A stretch of 64,000 nt of DNA. Source: Orthonyx spaldingii (lineage: Eukaryota > Chordata > Aves > Passeriformes > Orthonychidae). A program made the translations under genes and the position numbers. The DNA lies in contig VZTJ01000638.1 of NCBI GenBank assembly GCA_013397795.1, positions 361,966 to 425,965 on the forward strand, given 5' to 3'. Shown here piece by piece: positions 1-12,800 of the stretch (its first letter is position 1; the number at the start of each line of letters is the position of its first letter). Below the pieces are notes generated by a model that was not told where the DNA came from, did no database searches, and saw nothing but the letters and a program-made list of their open reading frames with translations.

Positions 1-3000
1 GGACACTATTCTCCTTATGCTGTGAATCCAGGTGGGAGAGTGGGCCAGACACCTTCCTTGTGTTCATTTTCAAGCACCACTAGGGAGGAAAAGTCCAGCA
101 GAAACACAGGAGCATAAGGCTGGTTCAGGAGTTCCAGCAGCTCGTAGGGCACTCCATGGCAGAGACTTCCAATGGGGAAGAATGTACTAAGAGCAAGTGT
201 ATTGCTGTTAGCGTGGCTGCTGCCTGCACTTGGGGTATTACTTTGGGAGCTCAGCCCCAGCTCTGCTCCTCCCTGCCTGTTTGGCTCAGTCCTCTGCAAA
301 AAATGCTCCCCTTCTGCAGTGCCTGCTCTTCCCTGCAACATGAGTTATCCAGCCTCTCCCAGCTTGTGCTTCCTCTCACAATCTGCCTCTGAATGCAGCC
401 AGATGGTCTGAGCTCGCCCACACTCCACACAGGCACCTTCAGCTCCCTGCGCTCGGAGAAGGCGCTTGCCTGACCTGCTGCTCAGGTCTGCACCTCTGGG
501 AATGCTGCCTTGGGGAATGGGGAATGTTTGGGTGTTGCAGAGGATGACTGTGGGAGGGACCTGGGAGTGACAGCTGTCTTCAGACCTGCACCAACAGCCT
601 GCTTGACAGCCTGGCTTTGTGGGCAGGGAGGGTCTCTGACCACATCCCTGTGTCCACATGGAGGAATTCCTGATGCTACAGCTCTGGAGTGTGCTGCTGT
701 GCTTGGGCACCCATCCTGTCCCAAGCCACTTTGTCTGCAGTACTTACACTGCAGTGCTGGTCTAGGTCCCTGGCTCTGGCCTTCCATCCAATGCCATTCA
801 GTGGGCTTCTGATAAAATCTGCACCAACAGCTCAGTTGTATTTGTTTCAGATTTGGGTTTATTGGAAACTTTCAGTGCATATATGGGTTTTACAAATGAT
901 CTGTTACAAGATAACAGTAAACTCTTGTCTTCCTGGTGCTATTCAAGTACTTCCTGTACTGCCAAATACTTTTGGAGAGCTTTGCCTATCTGGCTGTGAG
1001 AGAGGTGATTCCAGCTTCCTGCCTTATGTTGTTGCTAAGACATACTATACCTTAATGCCATTACTCTGTCTGCATTATGCTGCAGGTTAAGGTTAAAGTA
1101 GTATGAAACTTTCATTTTAATCACGTCAGCTTTAGCTTATGTAAAAGCTACAATCTGCCTTTTTATTGGAGTTTTGTCTTTTTTTCTTTGAAGTACCAGA
1201 TCAAGCGCAACAGCCTAGACAGACTTGCACAATACACCCTGAAATATTAAACAGCTTGGGAAGTGTTTAAATGACAAGACAACTGAGGCTCATAAACTTG
1301 GGATCACTGCTTGATACCAAAATCAAAGCAATGCGCTTGTGAGCTGGCCAGTGCTGCAAACGAGGCAGTCCCTTGCAAAAGAACCCAGGTTTTAGATTGT
1401 CTATATGCAATGCTGTGATCTGAATCATTAGCAAATATGGTTTGCATAAACAGCTCTTCCCTCTCCTCCTCCCATCCAAACTTTCCTGGCACAGTTAACT
1501 AGAAACTGTGCTCTGGGTGGCCAAGTTCACAGCAGTGCTGAGGGGTCAGCTGACAGTCAGGTCTGTCTGCCCTCTGGACAAGCTGTCACCCTACAGACCA
1601 CTGCCAACAGAAAAGCACTGGGTTACTGCTTAGGGAAAAAGAGGTGCAGTTCAGTTCTGTGCTTCCTTGGATAGAGGAGGATTCGTGTCATTTCCACCTC
1701 TGTGGGTGGAAATGGCCTTGGCCTCAAACAACCAAAGCCTGGCATGAGGTGTATCTGGGCTTCATAGCCACCAACCAAGACACCCCTATAGAGGCTTGGG
1801 GGGTCCTCCCTGAGGAGGACCTTAAGGGGAATGACTCCATGAAGTGCAAAGTGAAACTGTCAGATAAGCTTCCATCTATGCTTTGTTTACAATAACACTC
1901 ACCACAGGGAGCTCCCTTTGGCTGTAAGCCCCTCTGCACTTGGCCAGCCTTCCCCTTGGACTTACTTCAGTCAGCAGGGAGATAGCACTGAACAGAATCA
2001 GTCCTGTTGTCTCCTTTCTGTCTCATCTAACTCTCTTCTGTTATGTTTGGAAGTTGGGGAGAATTTCAGCTACTCTCCTACGTAGCTGGTTTCTTCTTTC
2101 TTCTCTTTCCCTTTCCTTTTTCATCAGGAATGGGTACTGCCTCCATGCCTTGAATGCGTTCAGTGTAAGTCTCCTGAAAGAAATTCGGGACACAAGGCAC
2201 AGAGTGACAACATGCAGATGTGTCCATAACATAAAAGGCAATCAAAAGAGAAGTTCTATTTGAGGGGGGAACTCAAATCTCGAGGATATCTCTTTTCTGC
2301 TGTTAGTCAGGACTGTCACATGTTAAGCATCTATGTGCAGACCATTTCATTGATATGTCAATCATGCTGGGGAAAAATAACATATTGCCCTTTTCTATTC
2401 TTCTCCACCAAGAATTTTGCTCTTCTTGCTGACAGGATTCATTAGCTGGTGTTTGCTTAGCACTCTAAAGATGAAAGAGGTTTTCTGAAGAATAAACAGG
2501 GCCTCTCAAAGGAGTTTCTTTAGGAAAAATACAGGCTCATTTGGTCCAGACCAACCCCTTGGGAGTGCAGGCAACTGGGCTCCAATTCTTACCTGATTTT
2601 AATCACCCCATCACAGGGTGTCTGCCCTGGGCTCCCACATGGGCAGTAGAGAACCACAGTCCTGTCTAAAGAAGAGTTTGTTATGGCAAGGTCTGAAAGG
2701 CTTTTTGCCAGGGGCAGAAGAGATAATGAGGAATGACAGGTGTTTATGCTCCTGACAGGAGGTCATATGTAGAATGAATCCAGTCTCTTCCTGGGTCTGA
2801 CTTTCCCCTGGTTCCTCCAGTTTGCTGGCTTGTTAATGTTAAACTGTGCACTACTCAGACCTTACTGACACAGCAAGCTACAACAGGTTTGCTCTACCAC
2901 ATAAGAGGTGAATTTAATTCTTTTTTCAAAGTGCTGCAGATCCTGTTGGGGCTGTGCACAGGCACAGCCTATTCATGACTACATGCAGCTACCATGCTTT

Positions 3001-3410
3001 CAGGGTGAGGCAGGTGAACAGCCTTCTGTTTTCCGCTGAACTTTGACAGCAGTTTTTTTTCCTGGTAGAATGCGTTTTATGGGACTAGGAGTGAATGGGT
3101 GTGTCCAGCTCCAGTCATGATTGGTAGAACTGACTGCTCTAGTTTTTGCTGCCAAGTCAGGCTGCTGATAGCATAAATGTAAATGTAAATCCTTAAGTAG
3201 GATTTCTAGTTGATCAGTTTTGGATTTGTGAACTAAATCATCTGCTGTGGACAAAAAAGTACTATGTAATTCCTACACAATCATTTGGCTTGCTATAATT
3301 GTACTTAAAGATTTTCCTAAGGCAGCTTTTAGCAGAAGCTGCATGGCCAGATCTGCTAATCAGCTTAGAAAGTTTCAGCTACTTATCCTTATTTAGGCTT
3401 TCACTGTATT

Positions 3411-3427
3411 TTTTTTTTTTTTTTTTT
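3411..3427. repeat. T17 homopolymer
   Basis: There is a run of 17 T on the plus strand, which is A17 on the CCDC191 sense strand just beyond its poly(A) signal. Such a tract can prime oligo-dT internally. Confidence 0.9.
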
Positions 3428-3461
3428 AGATTCAGAAGTCCTGTGAAGGGTGCCATTACAC

Positions 3462-3467
3462 TTTATT
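3462..3467 (-). terminator. Likely CCDC191 poly(A) signal
   Basis: The minus strand reads AATAAA here, about 195 bases after the CCDC191 stop codon. It is the first canonical signal downstream of that stop. A genomic 17-base A tract (minus strand, 3427-3411) lies about 35 bases further on, close to the expected cleavage site. Confidence 0.6.
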
Positions 3468-3661
3468 TTCCAGGCTGTATGGAAACGTAGCATAAACCTC
3501 TGCTGATGCTGTTTGTGCGTATCACAGATGGAAAACACCAGCAGTTTAGAACCTGTTTCATGTGTCCACAGCGAGCAGCTGACCTGTCAAAAGTAGTCCC
3601 TAAAATAATCTACAGGGTATATTAAACTGAAGTAAAAAGAACTGCTGGTAAGGGCATACGC

Positions 3662-3820
3662 CTACTTGTTACTGTGTTCAGTAGCAATCTTCAGCCTCTC
3701 CAATAAGGCCCTTTCTTCCTCCATGATATGATCAAACCATGCCCTGAAGTACTTCCTCATGAGGCAGACTGTGTGGAAGGTACTTGCTCTGTCCTCCTGA
3801 GTAGAGAGATAATCCTTGTA
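3662..3820 (-). CDS. CCDC191: CCDC191 coding exon 15 (stop)
   Basis: Residues 793-844 and the TAG stop at 3664-3662. It holds a last repeat, LMRKYFRAWFDHI (W820), and an acidic and basic tail. The acceptor is CCCCAG|TACAAG after a pyrimidine-rich tract. Confidence 0.88.
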   Translation of the reverse strand, partial: YKDYLSTQEDRASTFHTVCLMRKYFRAWFDHIMEEERALLERLKIATEHSNK

Positions 3821-6800
3821 CTGGGGAGGAAGACAAAGAAACAGGTGAGAATGGCTTTTTTTCTTCTTTTCTCTCCCAACCTCTGGCCCAATAAATACAG
3901 CAGTGCTGAGACTGTGGCAGTGAAGGGTAGTGGGCACAGGAATGGAAGAAAATCAGCAGGGAGCAGGGTGAGAGAGTGGATGGTGGAGGAGCGAGCAGTG
4001 TGTGGGAGAAAATTCTGGGTGGAAGAGAGTGAAGGAGAGTGAGAAGCTGAGAGAAGGTCTCTGAAGAAGGGAATAACTTTGCTGGAATGAGGATAGCATA
4101 ACTCTACAAAGGTGGTGCTACAGCTGAGTGAATTGGCACTGGGGTGAGGGGAAAGCGTGGCAGCAGCCAGCTCTCTTGGTAGCATTTCTCCACTGTGGTG
4201 CAGGCCCACCTTTAGCCAGTTCCTGAAGCCCCATCTCAGTAACATATGGGAATGGAAGTCCTCAGCCCCAGACATCTTCTCCCTGAGACTCTGCTGGGTG
4301 TCCTGCAGCCAAGTCCTCAGGCATTTTCTCTGCAGGCGCAAGCTGTGGTGCCTTTGTGCCACCTGAGTGAAGACAGCAGAGACAGCAGCTGGTTACTTGA
4401 ACTGCTGGCTACCTCAGTATAAAGCCACAGAAAACAGGGTGCACTAGAAACTCATCTCAGCTTTTTGGGGCTGCCCCAAATCCAGATTTCTGACAGCTGG
4501 AATAACTGACAGGATCCCACAAAGAGGGATCAGCATAAGGAACAAGACCAGTCTCTCTACCAGGCCACTACTGCATCACTTCTAGAGAATGCCCTTTTGA
4601 ATGAGATGCTCACTTTAACTGATTGTGAATGGGGCAGACACATGACCTGTAACAGCTTAGTCCAACCCTGTCCATAATGCTGACCAGCAGGGTGGACATA
4701 CAGAACAGCTTGTATCCACCTACTTCTTCCCAGCTGGAGGCCTCTGTGCATTTGGTAAAGTGCTGTGAGTAGCTCCGGTTCCAGTGACTTAAATGGAAGC
4801 TTTCCAACTTAGCCCTGGGCTCTGGCTAGATCTTCAGGATATGGCTGAGTGTTATCAGTCTCCCCTGATAAGGGATGCTGCCTCAGTCACGTGTGGAAAT
4901 GTTTCATTAGCGATGCTGCTGCATCGAGATCTCGGGAGCTGCCACTCACTGCTCTGCACTGAGGAGATGGCCAGGATAGAATAGATTATTGGATTATCAC
5001 CAGTAGTGTCCTGCCACTAGCAGTGGCCAACTCTGTACCAGCAACTTCAGAGGGAGGGAAAGCCCTGATGATAGGCTGGGGTTAACTCCTGCAGATAAAG
5101 TTTCTTGGTGGTATCTCATTGATAAGCTTTGCTGTGGAGTAAGAGAACTGGCAGCTGCACATCATATAACTTTTTTTTTTTTTTGCCGTTTAATCCTGTT
5201 TAATCAGCTATAAATGAGGATGCCATCCCTGCGGGTTTTTAATGGCTTTTCATAATTATTGTCAGATGGGCTGATGTAAAGCACTAATACAGGGTATGCA
5301 GGAAGAGTTTTTGCTTTTTCCATCTCTACCTTGCCTAAAAGCCTATTAAGGCTTCTGCTAAGTGCTGCATCTACTCTTTCTCCCTTCCTCCTATGGCAAA
5401 AGTAATTTCCTTTACCCTCAGCACTTACCACTAGGTTTTCCTTGGCTTGCTCCCTCAGCCTTTTCCATGGTAGTATTCCCAGCTTTCTGAGAAGGACCTT
5501 CTCATAGTGATCTCTAGCCTTTTTCTGGAGCTGCTGCTCTTTCTCCAGCCTCCTCTGCTTCTCCAGTTCTTTCTGCAATACAAAAAGCAGTAGTTTTAAT
5601 TCTCTCAGGATGAAGAAGATATTAAGCAATGACAATTGATTATCATATTGGAGCTGGAGGTTCTGACCTTACAGGAAACAGGGATCTGCATCATCTTTAG
5701 CACTGCAGACCAGACATGACCCCATGTAGTAGAACCTATGTCCTAAAGCAAACTGTCTTTTCCTGGGAGATTATGGCATTCCTGGACACCCCCTTGGGCT
5801 GTGTATCAGCACTGCAGTTTGGAGTTACTGTAGCAGACATGTCACCTGTGGCTACCAGAGGTGCTGATGTAGCAGGAACCTCCTTTGATGTCCAAAAAAT
5901 GATTCTGAGTTTATGCATGGACCCTGCCACTTAATGTAGCCTAAATAATAGGGGAGGGATGTGGGTATTTCATTACTGTATAATACTACTTTTGACTGAT
6001 ACTCAGGGATGAAGGTCAAACATTCTAAAACACTCAATCCAAGTAGAACAGTAGTTGTAGGTTGAATTCCTGTAGGATTTCAAATGTGCTATTTGGGTTA
6101 TTAGGACAACTCATTTCCAAGTAACAATAATGAAATGCAGCTATTCCTAGGTTAGCTCCAAGGAGAGGATGCTTCTATTCTTCAGGTGGAAAGCTGCCCT
6201 TGATATAACTGTGAGGCTTGTTTACTTTTGAAGCGTATTTGTGACTGGTATCACTGTGTACATTGGAGGGGTGACAAGAGTGAAAGGAGTCTGAGAGTAG
6301 ACTGAACATGCTGCCATTGTGGGGGGCTTATGTGGCTGTATCTGAGCAGAGCATGTCCAGCAGCTGGGACCTCTAGCCCTGCTGAGGAGACAGACAGCAT
6401 ATACTTCATAGCACATTTGGGACACAGCCCTTCCCCTAACGCTGCCAGAAAGGGGGAAGAGTGTGAGTCTGTATTGTGGGGGCTGTGCGGTGCAACTCTG
6501 CTCTACCAGTGAAGACCTTCAGTTCACATTACTCTGGCTGCTGACTGAGTACCAGTGGGTAATGGATCTTCTTCCCTATCCCTGCTAAAGGAGAAGAAAC
6601 AGGTGAGGCATTTGGTCACCAGCTTCTGCTGCCTTCTCTCCTCCCGGCGTTTTTCCCGCTGTGCTTCCTTTTCCTCGGCTTCCTTCCTCTGTTGTGCTTC
6701 CTCTTCAGCCTTCAGCTGGGCCTTGAAATAGAGAAAGGTGAAATTCAATTTGTTTCATGTGACCTTCTCCATAAGCACAGATCTTTAAACTTGCCTAGTA

Positions 6801-9800
6801 GTCCTCTAATATTGACCAGCACCTGAAACTTCAGAAGGGCGCAGACTTTGTCACATACTAGACATGATCTGTGTGCAACACTGAACTTTGGAAGGGACAG
6901 GAAGGAGGGACTGTCCTTTTTATTATCTATATACATATCTATATCTATCTATTTATTTTTCTATGTATGTACATGTTTATCTTTCTTTGCCCTAAGTTAC
7001 AGTATTTGTCCACTCTTCCTCTAAAAAAATGTAAACCATACACCAAGTCATTTATTGAGAACTTGATTGCTGAAGTGAGTTCTGAATCCCTGGGCTCTGC
7101 TCTCAAGTTTCATTTCCACATGCAAAGCAGCACTACAGGTACCCAAACATTTCGTTCCCCAAACACTAAAGATCACACTTTCTAATCCTAATGCAACTTA
7201 CTAGCAATGTTTTCAGTAACAGTTTAATACCCTGACTTGAAGAAGGCTCCTCTGTTGGATGTGTATCACAGAATTTGTGTCTTAACTATACAAACATTGT
7301 CAGTATCTTCCCTCTTCAGCAGAGATTTGCTAGAAAGATGCAGAATTTTACTAGGTGAGACTGCATGTCCTCAAGCTGCCTGTGACCAGAGAGGAAAGGC
7401 AGGGAGGGGAACCCCACCACTGCTAGGTCCCATCAAGTGGATCTCTGTGTGCACTTCCACCCTTACCAGTCTTGGCAAAGAAAAGCTACAGTCATGGGGT
7501 AGGTGTGAAAAAAGGGTTGGGGGTGGTAAGGGAGGCTGCATCTAGAACTGCAGCTTCAAGATGAAGTGTCTGCCTGTGATACAGCAGGGCTGGTGCTGCA
7601 AAAGCAGCAGTAACTGCTTCTTTTGATGTGTGATGGACATTTGCTTTCTCACAAGTCACAAAACTCCTGCTTTCAATAAAGGGCCTTTTCTTGGTCCCTG
7701 ACTCTGGGGTTAAATCAGCATTTCTTGTAACTGGAATGAGGTGAAAGACACTTTCTTTCATTTTCTGCTTCCCTTACCAATTTTTCCTCTGCTTTTCGTT
7801 GTTTGGCTTCTTCTAGTTTCCTCTTCTGTTCTGCCCGCTGAATCGCTCTCTCCTCCATCCCTACAGAAACAGAGGACATAAGGCTTAGTGGAAATGAGCT
7901 GTGGTGTAATGGCAGGAGCTTGGTAAATAAGGATGCATCCTCTGCCAGGCCCCTACTGCCCTGGCAATGCCAGTACAAAGGGACTTGCTTTCTGCTGCCT
8001 CTTACAGCTGCCAGTGTTGTGAGCAAGGAATCCTTAAACGTTTGTGAGATGACTCAGGACCACGGCAATTACAGTCTCTCCACCCTCCTTGGTTGACAGT
8101 CACAGACATGAGGCTCACTTACTAAAGAGGCTTTGTCCCTGCCTTTCCTGATTGAGGGCTTAGGTTCAGGGCACGTGATTTAGCAGCAATTGCTTTGAGG
8201 TCTCCAGTAAGCTCTAACTGCTCATTTAAAAGCAATTCCATGACAGAAAGCATCATTGTCACAGTGACATACGGGTCCCACTAGTAAGAAACTACGGTTT
8301 AATGCTTCTTTTGGAAGGTAAATTGCAATGCAGTGATCTTGCTGGCCATCAGCAAAGGTGTTACACACAGAACATGCAGAGAAGTTGGGAACCTGTGCTT
8401 GCTTCCTCTGCAGTTGCAAACAAAGCATAGGCTGGAGCAATCAATAAGTGGGAGGCACTGAAGTGTTTTGAACACAGTAGGTTTCCTCAGCTTCTTTTCT
8501 CCTCTCAGCTGTCCCAGGATTCCCTGCCAAGGTAAAACCATTCAGTGATAGCTTCTTCACTGAATTTTTTTTGGATCTTTACACACAAGCACTTGAATGC
8601 TCTGAAAAATATGCTTGTTGTGTCTAAGGTGTACAGAGTTCAGGCAAATCAGGGTGAATGATGGTTTGGACTAGGTAGCATTGGAGCTGAGCATAGGTAG
8701 TGAAAGGCAACTATTAATGCCCAACTATCATGGCCAAAAAGGTCTGGTGATTCCAAAACTACTGAAACATCACAATCATTATATTCCAACAACCTTTCAT
8801 GCAGACTGTAACTACCCTGCATTGATACAGAAGAACTTGAACTAGGGATATAACAGAACCTGATCCTAATTTTCTGATGAAAAGACTGTGTTGCATGTTT
8901 ATTGTGTACATGCTGTTCCAGTGTGGCGAGAGAAGGGGAGATACCTCACAAAAAGCAGGGATCTAGAGTTCCTTCCCCAGCCTGGCTAGTGATGTCTCAC
9001 AAAACCTTGGCTAGACACTTAATTCCCTTTGAAATCTCAACACCTCTGTCAAAATTGGATGAAAATGACTGGCCAGTTTAAGTGTTGCTTGGATGCATGA
9101 CGAAGGGAATAAGACTGATGGTAAAAAACCCTGTACAGCTTCTCTCTCTGAGTCTTGTGACAGCAGTGACAACTACAGGTGTTAGGAGTGACTGCCACAA
9201 CAGTGTACTAAGCATGGACATGAGGAGTTTGCAGTGTCCCAGGTTTCACAGATGCCTGATCTGGACAGGAACACAGTTCACCCTCTCCTCTCAGAGCACT
9301 CATCATACTGTGAAAGACAGGGCACGATTTTACTTGCATAAGATCATCAACCAGTAAAGCTGAGGCAAAGAGACACATTTCCATACAGGCTGTTGAGAAA
9401 AGTGGTCTGGAATGGTCTTTGCTATCTGGAACAATACCTTTCACTATGGGATGATGTGAGGTCAGCTGGCTGGAGGCCCTCCTGCCTTGCATTGCTGCCC
9501 TTGTGTTTTCTGACCCATGAGAATCAGGTGGGCTGTGAAAGAAAAGAGTAAGGAAATTCATCAGTGATTGTGGTCAAACTATGTCTCACACCTACTACCT
9601 ATGGCCTTGTAGTTTCTGTTCTCCACTGTGCTGCATTATCTCTAATACACCTTTCTTCTGCTTGAAATGGGACTGAGGATGCATCCTTGCAAAGGAACTG
9701 AGTTCCGGGGTTGCTGCAGGGTCTGAAATATGGAGGATTTCTCTTTTTTCATAACTAAATAGATCCCTGCTGCTACTATGGGTGACATGGTGTTGCTGTT

Positions 9801-12800
9801 TCTAAGTGGATCCTGTATGGATGACCTGGTGTCAAGCCACTGCAGAAAGGGAGAAGGAGAGAGAACTGCAGCCAGTCCGACACCTCCCTTGAGGCTAAGC
9901 CACAGCTGAGAGGAACAGCAGACAGCACTAGCCTGACTGAGATGTGCCTGGCAAATTCTGGCTCAACTTGAGTGGGAATGAGACGTGATGACTAACTGAC
10001 CCTGCTTTATTGAGGGAATATACCTCAAAGGGGTTGTATTCTTGCAGCTGGATTGTTTTTCCTGCCTGGTTTGAGAAACAGAATTCTTAAATGTCTGGGT
10101 TACAGCTGTAGCTTGTGCTGCCTCTTCGTTATCTCTGCTCAGCTTCTGATTTTCCTGCAGTTTAAGGATCAGCTCTTGCTGCTTCTGAAGCTGCTGCCTC
10201 TGCTCCTCAATCACACGTTGCTGGAAGGCATGACGGTGCTCAAAACGGCTGCCATAAGCAGGAGATGTCTTTGGACTGTGTGCCTGAAACTGCTGGAAAA
10301 CTGTGGCTATTTGATTCCTGCACATAGCCTGGTCCTGGGCACTCAGGGCTGCATGTTTTATGGTAACCTCCCAGGCAAATCTGGGGTTTCTGCAGGAATG
10401 AGATGCGTGAACAACATCCCAACAAGACTGGTCTCTGGTCTGATCAGGCTCTTTCTGTATAAGGCAAGTTTCAGTTGGCTAGGGAAAAAAAAAAAAAAAA
10501 AGAAATGAGGAAAATTTGGCATTGATTAAAACCAAGCACTCTTCTGCCCTTCCTGCATAGTTTTTTTTAATGCAAATCTATTGAGGTGCCTGAGAAATAG
10601 GGTAATCTCAGCTATGCAGTCTTTATCCAGTAAGGCCAGAGGGCCTCCATTATGCACAAAATGGAGGCTGTGGGAAAGAGCTCTTAAGGAGCTGAGTGCC
10701 ATTTCACCAGGAGGAAGAAATCCTGATCAGGCAAGAGCTTTGGCAGGAATACATCCTGACTATTTTGTTCGGGAGCACAGCTTAGGACAGCTCATTTTTT
10801 GGGAATTAGCACACTCCCTTTTGGACTCTGTTGTCCCTGCTCAGTGCTCAGATGGAGAACAAAATTAAAAACAGTTGTTGAAGTGATCTACACAGCTGAT
10901 CTTAGATGGAAGAGAAGTCCACAAGGTGCTGCTTCCTCATGCCTCTCTTCCAGCTTTGATAAATGTTACCACGGAACAGGTGCACAAGTGGGGAATGAGG
11001 CTGCACCTTTCCGACATGTGGTCATTCTCTGAAGAGGCATCAGCTATAAGGTCTGCTTTCTGATTCCTAGGTCAAACCTAAATTCAGTCCCACTCCTTCA
11101 GCACAAATTTTACCTGCGCAGCAGAAGAAAAATATAGGTCTACTAGGATAGTATAAGCACTGAAAGAAATCAACTTTTGCTTACACTTATGCAAACAGAA
11201 AGCTTGACCTGTAATATGTGTCTGTGAGCTCTAATACTGACATCAGGATATCGCTGTGGTACAGGTTTTATAGACAGAAGGGAAGGTGGGGATCCAACCT
11301 GACAAATGACAATTTAAGGAAGCAACATCTGATTCTCCTCTCTTACCTCCTTGTGATGTGCATTATCCTGAAACAACCAGTGACAACCTTTTTTTTTCCC
11401 TGTACTTAAAAGCCAGAGAGCTGCACTGGCATGAAAAATATCTCTTGTCATGCAGTCAAGTTATTCTTTTTAAGTCTAAGCTGGCATCAAAGATGTAACT
11501 AATCTCTCAGTAATAATGATCTGGGGGTGGGATGCTCATTGCGACTCAGAGTACATGAAGGGTTGTTCTTTGGCAGCACTAGAGATTATTTTTAAAACTC
11601 ATCCATCGTCCTTCACATTTGCCTCTGATTTTTAGACTTCTCTCCTGAACAGCTGCAGGCAGGTATTTGAGGGTCACCCGAGGAAAGAAGCTTTCCTCTG
11701 GGACAATGTACTCTTTATTTCAGACTGCATAAAGTAAGTGCTTTCTAAGAGTAGTGCTATGCCAATAGGCTAAACTGCATGGGAAGGATTTACCTTGTCT
11801 TGCTGTAAATCTTGATGATGGTTTACTTCTGCTGTCCCAGGCTTGTTAACCTCCAGTGGCCTGTCCCCACCTTTCCCCAGTGACACAGCCTCCAGCAGCT
11901 GTTCCATCTTTCTCTTTGTCTGCTCCCTCTTGATCTGCATCTCTCGCTTTTCCGTCTCCGCTTGGCTCCAGCGCTGCCAGGCCAGAAAGCAGCAGCGCAG
12001 GAGCCGTCGCTGGTTGTGCTCCACAGCCACTTGGGTTTTTCTGAATGAGAAAGGGTTGGTATTATGGCAGGAGTGAGGCTTCTGCTCATGCACAAAGCCA
12101 CATCATTTCCTGAGTCTTTTTGTTACTTGACTCTGAAGGGCCTCTGGAGTTGTACAGAGCTCCTCCAAGGAGTGGGAGGGCAGAAAGGATGCCTGCTATT
12201 CCAAATTAAGTTCCCCTAGTTCACACTTTGCAATTTCCTGTGTCATCTCTGGGATGCAGGATAGTTGCAAAAGAAGTATCGTGTTCCCTGGCCAGCTCCA
12301 CATGGGGAAGTGACAGTGTCTCACCACTGCAGCCTGCCAGACACCTGCGAAGGGAAGTATTTTCTCTGGATGATAGGGAATTCATCCAACAGCCTCCTTA
12401 ATGAAAGGTACTGGCCAAAATGATCTCTGCTATACTACTACTGAAACAGCAAATATATTAATCAGGAATAAATTTGTCAACTCATGTTCTCTGCCAGAGC
12501 AAGCCAGGGTGAGATTTCTAGGAAAGATACCTACAGAGAGACTGAGACACAGGCTTGCTGGAAAGTGCTAAAGCTCTTGTTTATATCTGTCCTCCTTTTC
12601 ATCTGTGGCACAATGCCTCTGGCAGACTGCAGGCAGTGTAGCAATTTTCTCAAAAAGCTGCTGTTTCCCTCCTGCTGAATAACTGACAAGCTCCTTTTAC
12701 AATCCCTGATCACTGCTGTGCCCAAGGATGGCTGCAATAGGAGGAATTCCACACTAAAGGGTCACTACCTGTTTTGATCTTGGAGATGAACTTCCAATTG

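Larger units (their letters stand above)
1..3661. other. Intergenic region / CCDC191 3' flank
   Basis: I see no coding exon in this stretch. The short open frames here have no recognisable domains and overlap each other on both strands. In human the gene convergent with CCDC191 is ZDHHC23, so part of this interval may be the 3' UTR of its plus-strand bird counterpart. A plus-strand AATAAA at 2491-2496 would fit such an end, but nothing in the sequence proves it. Positions just below 3662 are the 3' UTR of CCDC191. Confidence 0.5.

Noticed and set aside
2515..2660. Possible CR1-like relic (TTTGGTCCAGACCAACCCCT)
   Set aside because: The resemblance is limited to a short phrase and no tail or ordered segments follow, so I did not annotate it.
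10024..10389. Alternative acceptor CTGCAG for CCDC191 exon 9
   Set aside because: Starting at 10389 from phase 0 leads to a frame with a TGA after about 50 codons. The acceptor at 10478 with its T17 tract keeps the helix-rich frame.
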